Shown piece by piece: positions 1 through 8,460 of a stretch of 64,000 bases of DNA. Location: assembly GCA_003052455.1 (NCBI GenBank), contig QAPD01000022.1:62001-126000 (forward strand). The letters are read 5' to 3'. The stretch comes from Sphaerisporangium cinnabarinum. GTDB lineage: Bacteria > Actinomycetota > Actinomycetes > Actinomycetales > Cellulomonadaceae. The first letter of the stretch is position 1, and the number at the start of each line of letters is the position of its first letter. A program made the translations under genes and the position numbers. The notes below the pieces were generated by a model. The model was not told the origin of the DNA and ran no database searches. It saw only the letters and a list, made by a program, of their open reading frames with translations.

Positions 1-910
1 GCGCCGTCCACGGGTCGGTGACGAGCGTGCTGACCCGCGTCTCCACGGCCGCGCCGGAGCGCGCGAGCACGCGCACGAGGTCCTCGGCAGCGTAGCGGAG
101 CCACGGCCACTCCGAGGCGTAGTGCGGCACGTCGACGAGGAACGGCGTCCCCGCCTCGCCGCCGTCGAGCCGCGCGCGCTCGCGCAGCTCGGACACGGGG
201 TGGTGGCGCAGGTCGGACGTGAGATAGACGTCGGCCCCGCTCGCCCGCACGGCGTCGAACAGCGAGTCGCCGGACCCGCCCACGACCGCGACCGACTCGA
301 CGCGCGCGTCGAGGTCGCCCGCCACGCGCACGCCCTGCACCGTCGGGGGCAGCACCTGCGCGACGCGCTGCGCGAAGGCGCGCAACGTCGTCGGCTCCGC
401 GAGCCGGCCCACGCGGCCGGTGCCGGTGCGCGCCGCCTCGTGCGGCGACGGTGCGGGGTGCGGCACGAGGGGGACGCGGTGGAGCAGGTCGAGCGCGTCG
501 GCGAGGGTGTCCGCGACCCCGCGCTGCGCGGCGTCGGCGTTGGTGTGCGCGACGTACAGCGCGCACCCGCCGCGGATGAGGCGGTGCACGAGCGAGCCCT
601 TGAAGGTCGTCGCGGCGACGGAGTGCACCGGCCGCAGGAACAGCGGGTGGTGCGTGACGAGCAGGTCGGCGCCCCAGGCCAGCGCCTCGTCAGCGACCTC
701 CTCGACGGGGTCGACGGCGAGCAGCACCTTGCGCACGGGCGCGTCCGGGTCGCCGGCGACGAGGCCGACGGCGTCCCAGTCCTCCGCCGTCGACGGCGGG
801 TACAGCTCGTCCAGCGTCCGCACCACGCGGCCGAGCGTCGGGTGCCCCGCGCCGTCGGCCGCCGGGTCCGCAGGAGACGTGTCGGTGCTCGGGTCGGGCG
901 CGGCGGTCAT
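1..910 (-). CDS. Nif3-like dinuclear metal centre protein (3' end cut by window edge)
   Basis: Read from ATG at 910 towards the left edge, which it crosses before a stop, so the C-terminus is missing. Family hallmarks are visible: WDAVGL at about residues 45-50, the metal-binding THHPLF at 86-91 and AHTNAD at 121-126. The last visible part, rich in SDLRHH and VTDPW-type motifs, is the usual C-terminal lobe, so only a few residues are lost. Nif3/YbgI proteins form hexameric toroids with two metals per subunit and are often labelled GTP cyclohydrolase 1 type 2; their physiological reaction is unsettled. The first 25 residues are a low-complexity Ala/Pro/Asp extension. It is divergent from the arsR-sulP pair with about 90 bp between starts. 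Confidence 0.88.
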   Translation of the reverse strand, partial: MTAAPDPSTDTSPADPAADGAGHPTLGRVVRTLDELYPPSTAEDWDAVGLVAGDPDAPVRKVLLAVDPVEEVADEALAWGADLLVTHHPLFLRPVHSVAATTFKGSLVHRLIRGGCALYVAHTNADAAQRGVADTLADALDLLHRVPLVPHPAPSPHEAARTGTGRVGRLAEPTTLRAFAQRVAQVLPPTVQGVRVAGDLDARVESVAVVGGSGDSLFDAVRASGADVYLTSDLRHHPVSELRERARLDGGEAGTPFLVDVPHYASEWPWLRYAAEDLVRVLARSGAAVETRVSTLVTDPWTA

Positions 911-958
911 GGCGGCAGGCTATCCCGGGCGGGCCGCCGCACGCCGCTCGCCGTGGTT

Positions 959-980
959 TGATGGATTGCGCAATCCATCA
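959..980. promoter_or_regulatory. 22-bp perfect palindrome, probable ArsR operator
   Basis: Each arm is 11 bp (left arm TGATGGATTGC) with the axis between bases 969 and 970. It ends 20 bp before the GTG of the ArsR-family gene, which has its own GGAGGA ribosome site between them. ArsR/SmtB dimers bind such dyads over their own promoters, so autoregulation of the arsR-sulP unit is the natural inference. It is also about 50 bp before the divergent Nif3-like start and could affect both. Confidence 0.7.
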
Positions 981-1000
981 TCCCGCTGCCCGGAGGACCC

Positions 1001-1447
1001 GTGCCCCGCCCACCCCGACCCGACGACGGCGCCCCCGGCACCGACGAGACCGCTCCCCTCTACCGCATCAAGGCCGAGCTCTTCCGGTGCCTCGCGCACC
1101 CCACGCGCATCCAGGTGCTCGAGGTCCTCGCCGCCGACGCCGACCACACCGCGCCCGTCTCCGTGCTGCTCGGCGTCACCGGGTGCGAGGCCTCCCAGCT
1201 CTCCCAGCACCTCGCGGTGCTGCGCCGAGCGGGCGTCGTGACCTCCACGCGCAGCGGGAACGCCGTCGAGTACCGCCTCGCCGAGCCGCTCGTCGCCGAG
1301 CTCCTCGTCGTCGCGCGGGCGTTCCTGCTGTCGAACCTCGCGGGCGCGTCCGACCAGCTCGAGGCCGCGCGTCGGCTCCCGGCCCTGCCCGGCGCGTCCG
1401 CGCGCGCCGTGCTCGACGCGACCACCGCGTCGACCCCCTCGGCATGA
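1001..1447 (+). CDS. ArsR/SmtB-family transcriptional repressor
   Basis: 148 residues. A winged-helix domain spans about residues 20-100: the start LYRIKAELFRCLAHPTRIQVLEVL and the recognition helix around SQLSQHLAVLRRAGVV at 66-81 are typical. There is no obvious CxC metal site in the recognition region, so the inducer is probably not a classical thiophilic metal. The GTG start is set by GGAGGA 6 bases upstream. The stop overlaps the next start as ATGA, coupling it to the SulP transporter, so the regulator probably senses or responds to the transported anion (bicarbonate or sulfate are the usual SulP substrates). The palindrome just upstream is its likely operator. Confidence 0.9.
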   Translation: MPRPPRPDDGAPGTDETAPLYRIKAELFRCLAHPTRIQVLEVLAADADHTAPVSVLLGVTGCEASQLSQHLAVLRRAGVVTSTRSGNAVEYRLAEPLVAELLVVARAFLLSNLAGASDQLEAARRLPALPGASARAVLDATTASTPSA

Positions 1448-3156
1448 ACCGCCTCGCCGCCGTCCGCGACCTGCTGCCCCGGCGCTCCGACTACGACGTG
1501 CGGCCTCGGACCCTGCGCGCCGACCTCCTCGCCGGCGTCACCGTGGGCGTCGTCGCCCTCCCGCTCGCGCTCGCGTTCGGCGTCAGCTCCGGGGTCGGGG
1601 CCGCCGCCGGGCTCGTCACCGCCGTCGTCGCCGGTATCGTCGCGGCGGTCCTCGGCGGGTCGAACCACCAGGTGTCCGGGCCGACCGGGGCGATGGCGGT
1701 CGTGCTCGCGCCGGTCGTCGTCACGCACGGCCCAGGATCGGTGGCGCTCGTCACCGTCCTCGCCGGGCTCGTGGTCCTCGTCGCCGGGCTCTCCCGGCTC
1801 GGGCGGGTCGTCACGTACATCCCGTGGCCGGTCGTCGAGGGGTTCACGCTCGGGATCGCGTGCATCATCTTCCTCCAGCAGGTCCCGGCCGCGGTCGGCG
1901 TCGAGGTCGCACCCGGCCACAACACCCTGGTGTCCGCCGTGGAGGCCGTGCGCGCCGCCGTGACCGACGTACCCGCCGCCCCGGTGCTGTGGACGCTCGG
2001 CTGCGTCGCGCTCGTCGCCACGACGATGCTGCTGCTCCCCCGCCTCCACGCGGCGGTCCCCGCGTCGCTCGTCGCGGTCGTGCTCGCCACGGTCCTCGTC
2101 GAGGTGCTCGGCGCGCCCGTCCCGCGCATCGGCGCCCTGCCGTCGTCGCTGCCCGCGCCCGTCCTGCCCTCGGTGACACCGGGCGCGCTGCGCGACCTCG
2201 GCGGCGCCGCGCTCGCCATCGCCGCGCTCGCGGCGATCGAGTCCCTGCTGTCCGCCCGCGTGGCGGCGACCATGGTGCAGTCCGGGCCCGGCGGTGGTTC
2301 CGTCTACCAGCCCGACCGGGAGCTCGTCGGGCAGGGCGTCGCCTCCGTCGCCAGCGGCCTCTTCGGCGGCATGCCCGCCACCGGCGCCATCGCGCGCACC
2401 GCGGTCAACGTGCGCTCCGGCGCCCGCACGCGGCTCGCCGCCGTCGTGCACGCCGTCGTGATCCTCGCGGTCATGTACCTCGCCACCGGTCCCGTCTCCC
2501 GGATCCCGCTCGCCGCCCTCGCCGGCGTCCTCATGGTGACGAGCTTCCGGATGATCGGCGGACGCACGATCCGCTCCGTCGTCGGTGCCGGGCGCTCCAG
2601 CGCGGCCACCTTCGCCGTGACCGCCGTCGTCACCGTCGCGTTCGACCTCGTGCAGGCCATCGAGATCGGCATCCTCGTCGCCGCGTTCTTCGCGCTGCGC
2701 ACCGTCGCCCGCGCCTCGGGGGTGCACCGTGACCCGCTCCCCGGCCCCGCCGAGCCGGGCGACGAGCACGTCGCGCTCTTCCGCCTCGAGGGCTCCATGT
2801 TCTTCGGCGCTGCGGACCGCGTGCTCGCCGAGGTGTCCGACGCCTCGGCGCACGACGACGTCCTGGTCGTGATCCTCCGGCTCTCCCAGCTCCGCATGGT
2901 CGACGCGACCGGCGCGAGGGCGCTCGGCGAGCTCGTCGAGGGCCTCGAGGCGCGCGGCGTGACCGTCCTCGTCAAGGGGGTGCAGGACCGGCACCGCGCG
3001 CTGCTCACGAACGTCGGCGCGCTCGCGGAGCTCCGGCACGAGAACCACCTCTTCGACGCCCTCGACGACGCGATCGAGCACGCGCGCTCGCACGTGCGCC
3101 GTGCGGCCACCGGCACGGACGTCCCGCAGGTGCGCGGGCTGCGACCGTCGACCTGA
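1444..3156 (+). CDS. SulP-family anion transporter with C-terminal STAS domain
   Basis: 570 residues from ATG 1444, which overlaps the arsR stop; an earlier in-frame start is possible but would run through arsR. Residues about 25-420 form the SulP transmembrane core (LLAGVTVGVVALPLALAFG near the start, then the NHQVSGPTGAMAVVL segment typical of SulP). A STAS domain follows at about 440-550 (HVALFRLEGSMFFGAADRV and the loop MVDATGARAL). SulP proteins move sulfate, bicarbonate or other anions, often with Na+ or H+; the substrate cannot be read from sequence. Pairing with an ArsR regulator suggests inducible expression. No carbonic anhydrase gene is adjacent. Confidence 0.9.
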   Translation: MNRLAAVRDLLPRRSDYDVRPRTLRADLLAGVTVGVVALPLALAFGVSSGVGAAAGLVTAVVAGIVAAVLGGSNHQVSGPTGAMAVVLAPVVVTHGPGSVALVTVLAGLVVLVAGLSRLGRVVTYIPWPVVEGFTLGIACIIFLQQVPAAVGVEVAPGHNTLVSAVEAVRAAVTDVPAAPVLWTLGCVALVATTMLLLPRLHAAVPASLVAVVLATVLVEVLGAPVPRIGALPSSLPAPVLPSVTPGALRDLGGAALAIAALAAIESLLSARVAATMVQSGPGGGSVYQPDRELVGQGVASVASGLFGGMPATGAIARTAVNVRSGARTRLAAVVHAVVILAVMYLATGPVSRIPLAALAGVLMVTSFRMIGGRTIRSVVGAGRSSAATFAVTAVVTVAFDLVQAIEIGILVAAFFALRTVARASGVHRDPLPGPAEPGDEHVALFRLEGSMFFGAADRVLAEVSDASAHDDVLVVILRLSQLRMVDATGARALGELVEGLEARGVTVLVKGVQDRHRALLTNVGALAELRHENHLFDALDDAIEHARSHVRRAATGTDVPQVRGLRPST

Positions 3157-3173
3157 CTGCCTAGCCTGGAGCG

Positions 3174-4079
3174 GTGCACGAGTACGTGCGGGCCCTGCCC
3201 CCGACGCTGCCGCCCGGCGTCGTGTCGATGGTCGGGTACCGCCTGCGGACCGCGACGACGGACGGCACGCCGTCCGTCCATCGCGGCCTGCCGTCGCCGT
3301 GGCTCACGCTCGTCGTGAGCACCGCGGGCGTCGTGCCGACGGCGGTCGGACCGGACGCGGCGCCGACGCGGTACGCGTCGCTCGTCGGCGGCCTGCACAC
3401 GCGGCCCGCGTACATCCACCAGCCGCCCGAGCAGGCGGGCGTGCAGCTCGCCCTCGACCCCCTCGCGTGCCGCGAGCTGCTCGGTGTCCGGGCCGGCGAC
3501 CTCGGCCTCGTCGAGGACGCGGACGCGGTGCTCGGACCCGTCGCCGAGCGGTTGCGCGAGCAGGTGGCCGAGGCGGGCTCGTGGGCCGCGGCGTTCGACG
3601 TCGTGCGGGCGGCGCTCGCGACACCCGGCGGGGCCGCACCGGGTGGCTCCGACGCCCGGCGCGACGGCGTGCGCCCCGAGGTCGCGGAGGCGTGGCGGGT
3701 GCTCGTGCGGACGCGCGGGCGCGCCCGGGTGCGGGACGTCGCACGGCACGTGGCGCTGGGCGAACGCCGTCTGGAGACGCTGTTCCGGGCAGAGCTCGGG
3801 GTGTCGCCCCGCGCCGCGCGCGGGCTCGCGCGGTTCGACGCCGCCCGTCGCGCGGTGCAGCGCCTCGCCCTCGGCCGCGGGCCCCGCACGCTGGCGGACG
3901 TCGCCGCGAGCGCCGGGTACGCCGACCACTCCCACCTCGTGCGCGACTTCCGCCGGTTCGCCGGCACGACCCCGACGGGGTGGGTCCGCGAGGAGGTCGG
4001 GAACATCCAAGCCGGGGGCCACACCGACGGCCCAGGCTGGGACCATGAGCATCCACGAGAGCACCCGGGACACCGCTGA
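3174..4079 (+). CDS. AraC-family transcriptional regulator (DUF6597-type N-domain)
   Basis: 301 residues from GTG 3174. The N-terminal half (YVRALPPTLPPGVVSMVGY, then WLTLVVSTAG) resembles the cupin-like sensor domain found with actinobacterial AraC regulators; the C-terminal 100 residues hold two HTH motifs (VARHVALGERRLETLFRAE and ADVAASAGYADHSHLVRDFR). A TAGCCT element 6 bases before the GTG fits a leaderless start, though GGAG in the same interval could also serve as a ribosome site. The last 35 bases overlap the following VOC gene, suggesting the regulator controls or is co-expressed with it. A second AraC-VOC pair is present at 49.3-50.8 kb. Confidence 0.86.
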   Translation: MHEYVRALPPTLPPGVVSMVGYRLRTATTDGTPSVHRGLPSPWLTLVVSTAGVVPTAVGPDAAPTRYASLVGGLHTRPAYIHQPPEQAGVQLALDPLACRELLGVRAGDLGLVEDADAVLGPVAERLREQVAEAGSWAAAFDVVRAALATPGGAAPGGSDARRDGVRPEVAEAWRVLVRTRGRARVRDVARHVALGERRLETLFRAELGVSPRAARGLARFDAARRAVQRLALGRGPRTLADVAASAGYADHSHLVRDFRRFAGTTPTGWVREEVGNIQAGGHTDGPGWDHEHPREHPGHR

Positions 4080-4557
4080 CCACGCCCCCGCCGCCGTGAC
4101 GGCCGGGACACCGACCGGGACGCCGCCCGGGACGCCGACCGGGACGCCGAGCCCCCAGGTCTGGCCGACCCTCCAGGCGCGCGACGCCCGCGCGCTCGTC
4201 GCGTTCCTCACCGACGTCGTCGGGTTCGTCGCGGCGGCCGTCATGGCGGGCGACGACCGCGACGTCGCGCACGCCCAGCTCGACTGGCCGCACGGCGGCG
4301 GGATCATGCTCGGCAGCCACTCCCCCGAGCGGGAGTGGTCGCGCGAGCCGGGGACGTGCGGCACGTACGTCGTCGTGCCCGACGACGCCGCGATCGAGGC
4401 GCTGGACGCCCGGCTGCGCGAGCGCGTGCCCGGCACGGGTGGCCGCGTCGTCGTGCCGCTGCGCGAGACCGACTACGGGAGCCGCGAGCTCGTGCTCCAG
4501 GACCCCGAGGGGAACCTCTGGTCCTTCGGCACGTACCGCGGGGAGCCGCGGCGGTGA
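4045..4557 (+). CDS. VOC-superfamily protein (glyoxalase/bleomycin-resistance-like)
   Basis: 170 residues from ATG 4045, inside the end of the AraC gene. After a low-complexity leader (residues about 18-36, a GTPTGTPPGTPTGTP run) comes a single VOC fold: WPTLQARDARALVAFLTDVVGF, then VAHAQLDWPHGGGIML, and the closing strand REL..LQDPEGNLWSFGTY with the DPEGN turn of the family. VOC proteins include glyoxalases, dioxygenases and antibiotic-binding proteins; nothing here fixes the substrate. The leader is encoded by imperfect 12-bp GGGACGCCGACC-like repeats. Overlap with the AraC gene indicates co-expression. Confidence 0.83.
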   Translation: MSIHESTRDTADHAPAAVTAGTPTGTPPGTPTGTPSPQVWPTLQARDARALVAFLTDVVGFVAAAVMAGDDRDVAHAQLDWPHGGGIMLGSHSPEREWSREPGTCGTYVVVPDDAAIEALDARLRERVPGTGGRVVVPLRETDYGSRELVLQDPEGNLWSFGTYRGEPRR

Positions 4558-4633
4558 CGGCGTCGGGCGTGCTGCCCGCCGCGCGCCGCCGGTCGGGCGC
4601 GGTACGCCCGGCCTCGGCTCGCCTCGCCGCGCC

Positions 4634-6325
4634 TCACTTCGCCTCGGCGTAGTGGTCGACGACCGCGACGGTCAGCGGGAAGTCGACCGGGAAGTCGCCG
4701 AACAGCAGGCGTCCCGCCTCGGCCGCCGCGGCGCGGACCTCGTGCGCGACCGTCTCGGCGAGCTCCGCCGGCGCGTGCACGACGACCTCGTCGTGCAGGA
4801 AGAAGACGAGGTGCGCACGGTCGGCGAACGGGGCGGGCGCCGCGCCGGGGGTCGCGGCGAGGGGCAGGTCCCACAGGCGCCGCCGGATCGACGCCAGCCA
4901 GCACAGCGCCCACTCGGCCGCGGTGCCCTGCACGACGAAGTTGCGCGTGAACCGGCCCCACGCCCGCGTGTACGACCGGGCCCGCGCCTGCGCGTCGGCC
5001 CCGGACGCGGCGTCCTCGGTGGCACCGGCGTCCTCGACCGCGTACGCCCCGTCCTGGGCGGCGTGCCACGACTCGCCGGGTCGCGGGGAGCTGCGGCCGA
5101 GGAGCGTCGAGACGACCTCGCCGCGCTCACCCGCCTGGGCGGCGCGCTCCACGAGGCCGATGGCGTCGGGGAACGCCTTCGCGAGCCGCGGCAGCACGAG
5201 CGCGCTGTCGCCCGTCGTGCCGCCGTACATCGCGCCGAGCATCCCCACCTTCGCGTGGTCGCGGGTCGCGACGGCGCCCGACGCGACGATCCCCGCGTAC
5301 ATGTCGCCGCCACGCCCTGCGGCGGCCATCCGCTCGTCGTGCGCGAGCCCCGCGAGGACGCGCGGCTCGAGCTGCGCGGCGTCGGCCACGACGAGCCTCC
5401 AGCCCGGGTCCGCGACGACGGCGCGCCGCACCTGCTTCGGGAGCTGCAGCGCTCCCCCGCCGCTCGACGCCCACCGGCCCGTGACGACCCCGCCCACGAC
5501 GTACTCGGTCCGGAACCGGCCGTCGTGCACCCAGGTGTCGAGCCACGCCCAGCCGTTCGCCGTGAGGAGCCGCGCAAGCTTCTTGTACTCGAGCAACGGC
5601 TCGACGACGGGGTGGTCCGTGCGCTCGAGCTCTCCCTTGCGCAGGGACCGCACGCCGACGCCCGCGTACTGCAGCGCCTTGAGCAGGTCGGGGTGGGAGT
5701 CGGGGTTGAGCGTGGGTGGCGCGTCGAGCGCGGCGCGGATGCGCGCGACGAGCTCCTCCATGCGCGCGGGCCGCTCTCCCGGCCGGGGGCGCGGCCCGAG
5801 CTCGCCGCTGAGGATCGCGTCGTGCACGTCGGCGCGCCACGGCACGCCCGCGTGGTGCATCTCGGCGGCGACGAGCGCGCCCGCGGACTCGCCGGCGAGC
5901 AGCAGGCGCAGCCGTCCGGCCGCCTCCGGGCCGTCCGCGGCGGCGACGGTCGCGAGCTGGTCTCGGAGCTCCGCGACCGGGTCGAGCCGCACGCTCGGGC
6001 CGTCCTGCGCGCCGAGCTCGAACAGCCCGACGGGCTGCGGCGGCACGGACGGGTCGCGCCCGGCCGGCACCGCGGCGAGCTCGTCCCACGGGCCGGGGTC
6101 GCGCCGCGCGAACGGCGTGCCCGCGACGAGCCGCGAGCGCCGCAGGAGCACGTGGGACAGACGCAGGTCGTGCGACCGCTCCACGCGTCGCCCGGCCGCG
6201 AGCAGGGGCGGGTACCACCGGTTCGTGTCGTCCCAGGTCTCGCGGACCGGGTCCGGCGGTCCGTCCGCGACGTGCTCGACCCGGGCCCGACCCGGCGAGC
6301 CGACGTGGACCGCGTACGTGCTCAC
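4634..6325 (-). CDS. DNA polymerase I-like protein without 5' nuclease domain
   Basis: 563 residues from GTG 6325, which overlaps the stop of the SWIM gene as GTGA. Family A polymerase motifs are in order: motif A VADAAQLEPRVLAGL at about residue 312 (Asp present), motif B RDHAKVGMLGAMYGG at about 357 (Arg, Lys and Tyr kept, the usual Phe replaced) and motif C HDEVV at about 509. The first 200 residues match the spacing of a 3'-5' exonuclease domain but lack the clear acidic Exo motifs. Families like this are annotated in actinobacteria as bifunctional 3'-5' exonuclease/DNA polymerase; no role is established to my knowledge. It is the last gene of the seven-gene operon and is not the housekeeping polA, which would carry a 5' nuclease. 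Confidence 0.85.
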   Translation of the reverse strand: MSTYAVHVGSPGRARVEHVADGPPDPVRETWDDTNRWYPPLLAAGRRVERSHDLRLSHVLLRRSRLVAGTPFARRDPGPWDELAAVPAGRDPSVPPQPVGLFELGAQDGPSVRLDPVAELRDQLATVAAADGPEAAGRLRLLLAGESAGALVAAEMHHAGVPWRADVHDAILSGELGPRPRPGERPARMEELVARIRAALDAPPTLNPDSHPDLLKALQYAGVGVRSLRKGELERTDHPVVEPLLEYKKLARLLTANGWAWLDTWVHDGRFRTEYVVGGVVTGRWASSGGGALQLPKQVRRAVVADPGWRLVVADAAQLEPRVLAGLAHDERMAAAGRGGDMYAGIVASGAVATRDHAKVGMLGAMYGGTTGDSALVLPRLAKAFPDAIGLVERAAQAGERGEVVSTLLGRSSPRPGESWHAAQDGAYAVEDAGATEDAASGADAQARARSYTRAWGRFTRNFVVQGTAAEWALCWLASIRRRLWDLPLAATPGAAPAPFADRAHLVFFLHDEVVVHAPAELAETVAHEVRAAAAEAGRLLFGDFPVDFPLTVAVVDHYAEAK

Positions 6326-8460
6326 GCGCTCGCCTCCCGCGCTCGGGGCCCGGGGTCGGGCGCGGCGGCGACGGCGCGCGCGAGCGTCCGGCCCCGGGCG
6401 GCGACGAAGCCGGCACGCAGGAGCCCGGCGGCGTCGGGCGCGTGCGCGACGAGCCCGACCGTGGCGGCGAGCGTCGTCGCCCCGAGGTCGTCGGCGGTGC
6501 GCGCGGCGCGCGCGAGCGCGCGCGCCTGGTGCGGCGTGAGGTACCGACGCCCTGTCGCGGCGAGCGCCACGACCGTGTCGAGCAGCGTGTCGCACACGTC
6601 CTCGACGGGCGTGGGCACGACCACGTCCCGCGCGTGCGTGCCCGCAGGCCCCCGCAGCGACCGGACGCGCGCCCGGAGCCGGGCCCACGGGGTCGACCAC
6701 GCCCGATGGTCGTACGCCGGTGTCAGCGTCGGGACGACGACGTCGAGACCCTCGCCCGGGCGGTCGACGAACAGGCCGACGGCCTCGTCACGCCGCGACG
6801 CCAGGTCGCGCTCGACGGCGACGGCGACCACGCGCCGGCTCCCCGCCGCGACCCCGAGCAGGGTGTCGCACGCCGCCTCGTCCGCGGCGTCGACGCGCAC
6901 GACCGTCTCCGCGCCGTCCGCCGCGACCAGCGTCCACGTGAGCTCCTGCGCGACCTCGTCGAGCCCGATCGCCCCCGCCTCACGGACCATGACGACCCGC
7001 ACGACGGCGGGCGTCCGCCCGAACCCGGCCTCGGCCCGCGGCGGGGTCGCCGCGGTGCGGGCCGCGACGTCACGGAGCTCGTCGGCGTCGAGCGCCCCGA
7101 GCGGCTCGACGGCGGGCCCCTCGCCCGCGCGCAGCCCCGTGCCCGCGCGCTCGGTCGCGCCGCGGAGCGCGAACGGGCCGCGGCACAGCGCCTCGACCGA
7201 GCGGCCCCAGACGAGCGGGAGGTCCCACGAGCGCCGGAAGGTCGGGTCGGCGCCCGGCGGGCGGCCGGTGGTGACCGATCGGACGCGCCCGGCGTCCGCG
7301 TCCCACAGGTGCACGGTCACCCCGCGCGCGCCCGACGCCGCGACCCACCAGCGCGCACCGAGCGGCACGACCCGGGCCAGGTCGGTCGTGCGCTCGTCGG
7401 GCGTGCCGGCGTCGGGCGGCGGGTCCGCCTGCACGTACGCCCACAGCTCGGCCAGGGCCAGGAGGCAGTCCGTCTCGTCCACCGCGTCGCGGCGGTCCAC
7501 CAGCGCCTCGAGCCGCCCGACCGCGGACGTGACGAGGCGCTGGACGGCGGGCCGTCGGCCGAGCCGCGCGACCACGCCCGCACCGCGCAGCTCCTCCAGG
7601 TCGTCGCGGCCCACGTGCGAGAGCCCGACGTCGAGCAGCCGCTCGACCGCGCGCACGACCTCGTCGGCCACCGCTCGTGCCTCCGGGACGCCCGTGGCGC
7701 GGGGCGCGGTCGCAGCCCGCTCGGGCCAGGGCCACGGGCGGTCGTGCGCGCGCCACACGTGCGCGAGCGCCTCCAGCCGCCAGCGGCGCTCGTCCGCGTC
7801 GCTCCACGCCGTCCCCTCGCGGGCCACGAGCATGCCCGCGAACCCCGCCCCCGCGACGTACGTGACGCGTGGCGCGCCCGGCCACGAGACCACCGCGCGC
7901 GGGCCGTCGACCACCACCTCCACGGGAGGGCCGCCGACCGCCGCCTCCGCGGGGAGACCGTCGACCGTCGCCCCCGCGGGGAGACCTTCGAACGTCGCCC
8001 CCGCGGGAGGGCCGGGCGCCGTCTCGGCGACCGACCGCACGACGGCGGCGCCCGCGGCACGGTGCACGACGCGCGGGTCGAGCGCGAGGATCTCGGCCAC
8101 CGGGTCCGGGGTGGGAGCGGGCGCCGCCGCGCCGTCACCTGCCGCGGCGGGAGTCTCCGCGGGCGTGGAGCCCGCCTCCCGCACCCACAGGCTCGCGGCC
8201 ACGACGTGCTGGCACGTGCCCGGCGTCGGGCACGCGCACCGCGCCTCGGCAGGACCACCCGCATCGAGTTCGACCTGCATCCCGCCCACGGACACCACGA
8301 CGCCGTCGGGGCGCGACTCGACCGACTCGACCCGCCCGGCGGCGACGTCCTTGCGGGCGCGCCGGACGAGGCCCGGGCTCGCGAGGGTGGCGAGCGCGTC
8401 GTCGTCGTACCCCGCGTACACCGCGGCCCACGCACCGAGCACGGCGGCGACCCCGCTCAC
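6322..8460 (-). CDS. SWIM zinc-finger protein (YehQ-like)
   Basis: 712 residues from GTG 8460, which overlaps the VWA stop as GTGA. The SWIM motif CxCx5CxH is at residues 75-85 (Cys75, Cys77, Cys83, His85). The rest is a large alpha-helical region without recognised catalytic residues, as in E. coli YehQ. Residues about 150-185 are four tandem 9-residue repeats (see separate entry) that probably form a flexible linker. SWIM domains bind DNA, RNA or proteins; in this operon type the protein always travels with MoxR, DUF5682 and VWA partners and is presumed to be part of the same complex. The partner role is inference. Confidence 0.88.
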   Translation of the reverse strand: MSGVAAVLGAWAAVYAGYDDDALATLASPGLVRRARKDVAAGRVESVESRPDGVVVSVGGMQVELDAGGPAEARCACPTPGTCQHVVAASLWVREAGSTPAETPAAAGDGAAAPAPTPDPVAEILALDPRVVHRAAGAAVVRSVAETAPGPPAGATFEGLPAGATVDGLPAEAAVGGPPVEVVVDGPRAVVSWPGAPRVTYVAGAGFAGMLVAREGTAWSDADERRWRLEALAHVWRAHDRPWPWPERAATAPRATGVPEARAVADEVVRAVERLLDVGLSHVGRDDLEELRGAGVVARLGRRPAVQRLVTSAVGRLEALVDRRDAVDETDCLLALAELWAYVQADPPPDAGTPDERTTDLARVVPLGARWWVAASGARGVTVHLWDADAGRVRSVTTGRPPGADPTFRRSWDLPLVWGRSVEALCRGPFALRGATERAGTGLRAGEGPAVEPLGALDADELRDVAARTAATPPRAEAGFGRTPAVVRVVMVREAGAIGLDEVAQELTWTLVAADGAETVVRVDAADEAACDTLLGVAAGSRRVVAVAVERDLASRRDEAVGLFVDRPGEGLDVVVPTLTPAYDHRAWSTPWARLRARVRSLRGPAGTHARDVVVPTPVEDVCDTLLDTVVALAATGRRYLTPHQARALARAARTADDLGATTLAATVGLVAHAPDAAGLLRAGFVAARGRTLARAVAAAPDPGPRAREASA
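7904..8011 (-). repeat. Four 27-bp tandem repeats inside the SWIM gene
   Basis: The coding strand repeats a 27-bp unit four times, giving GLPAGATVD-like nonapeptides (PPAGATFEG, LPAGATVDG, LPAEAAVGG, PPVEVVVDG). The first two units are the most alike at DNA level. The unit keeps the reading frame, so copy-number change would only lengthen or shorten a linker after the SWIM motif. Confidence 0.8.

Noticed and set aside
7904-8011. Tandem repeats as a CRISPR array
   Set aside because: Units are contiguous without spacers and keep the reading frame of the SWIM gene.
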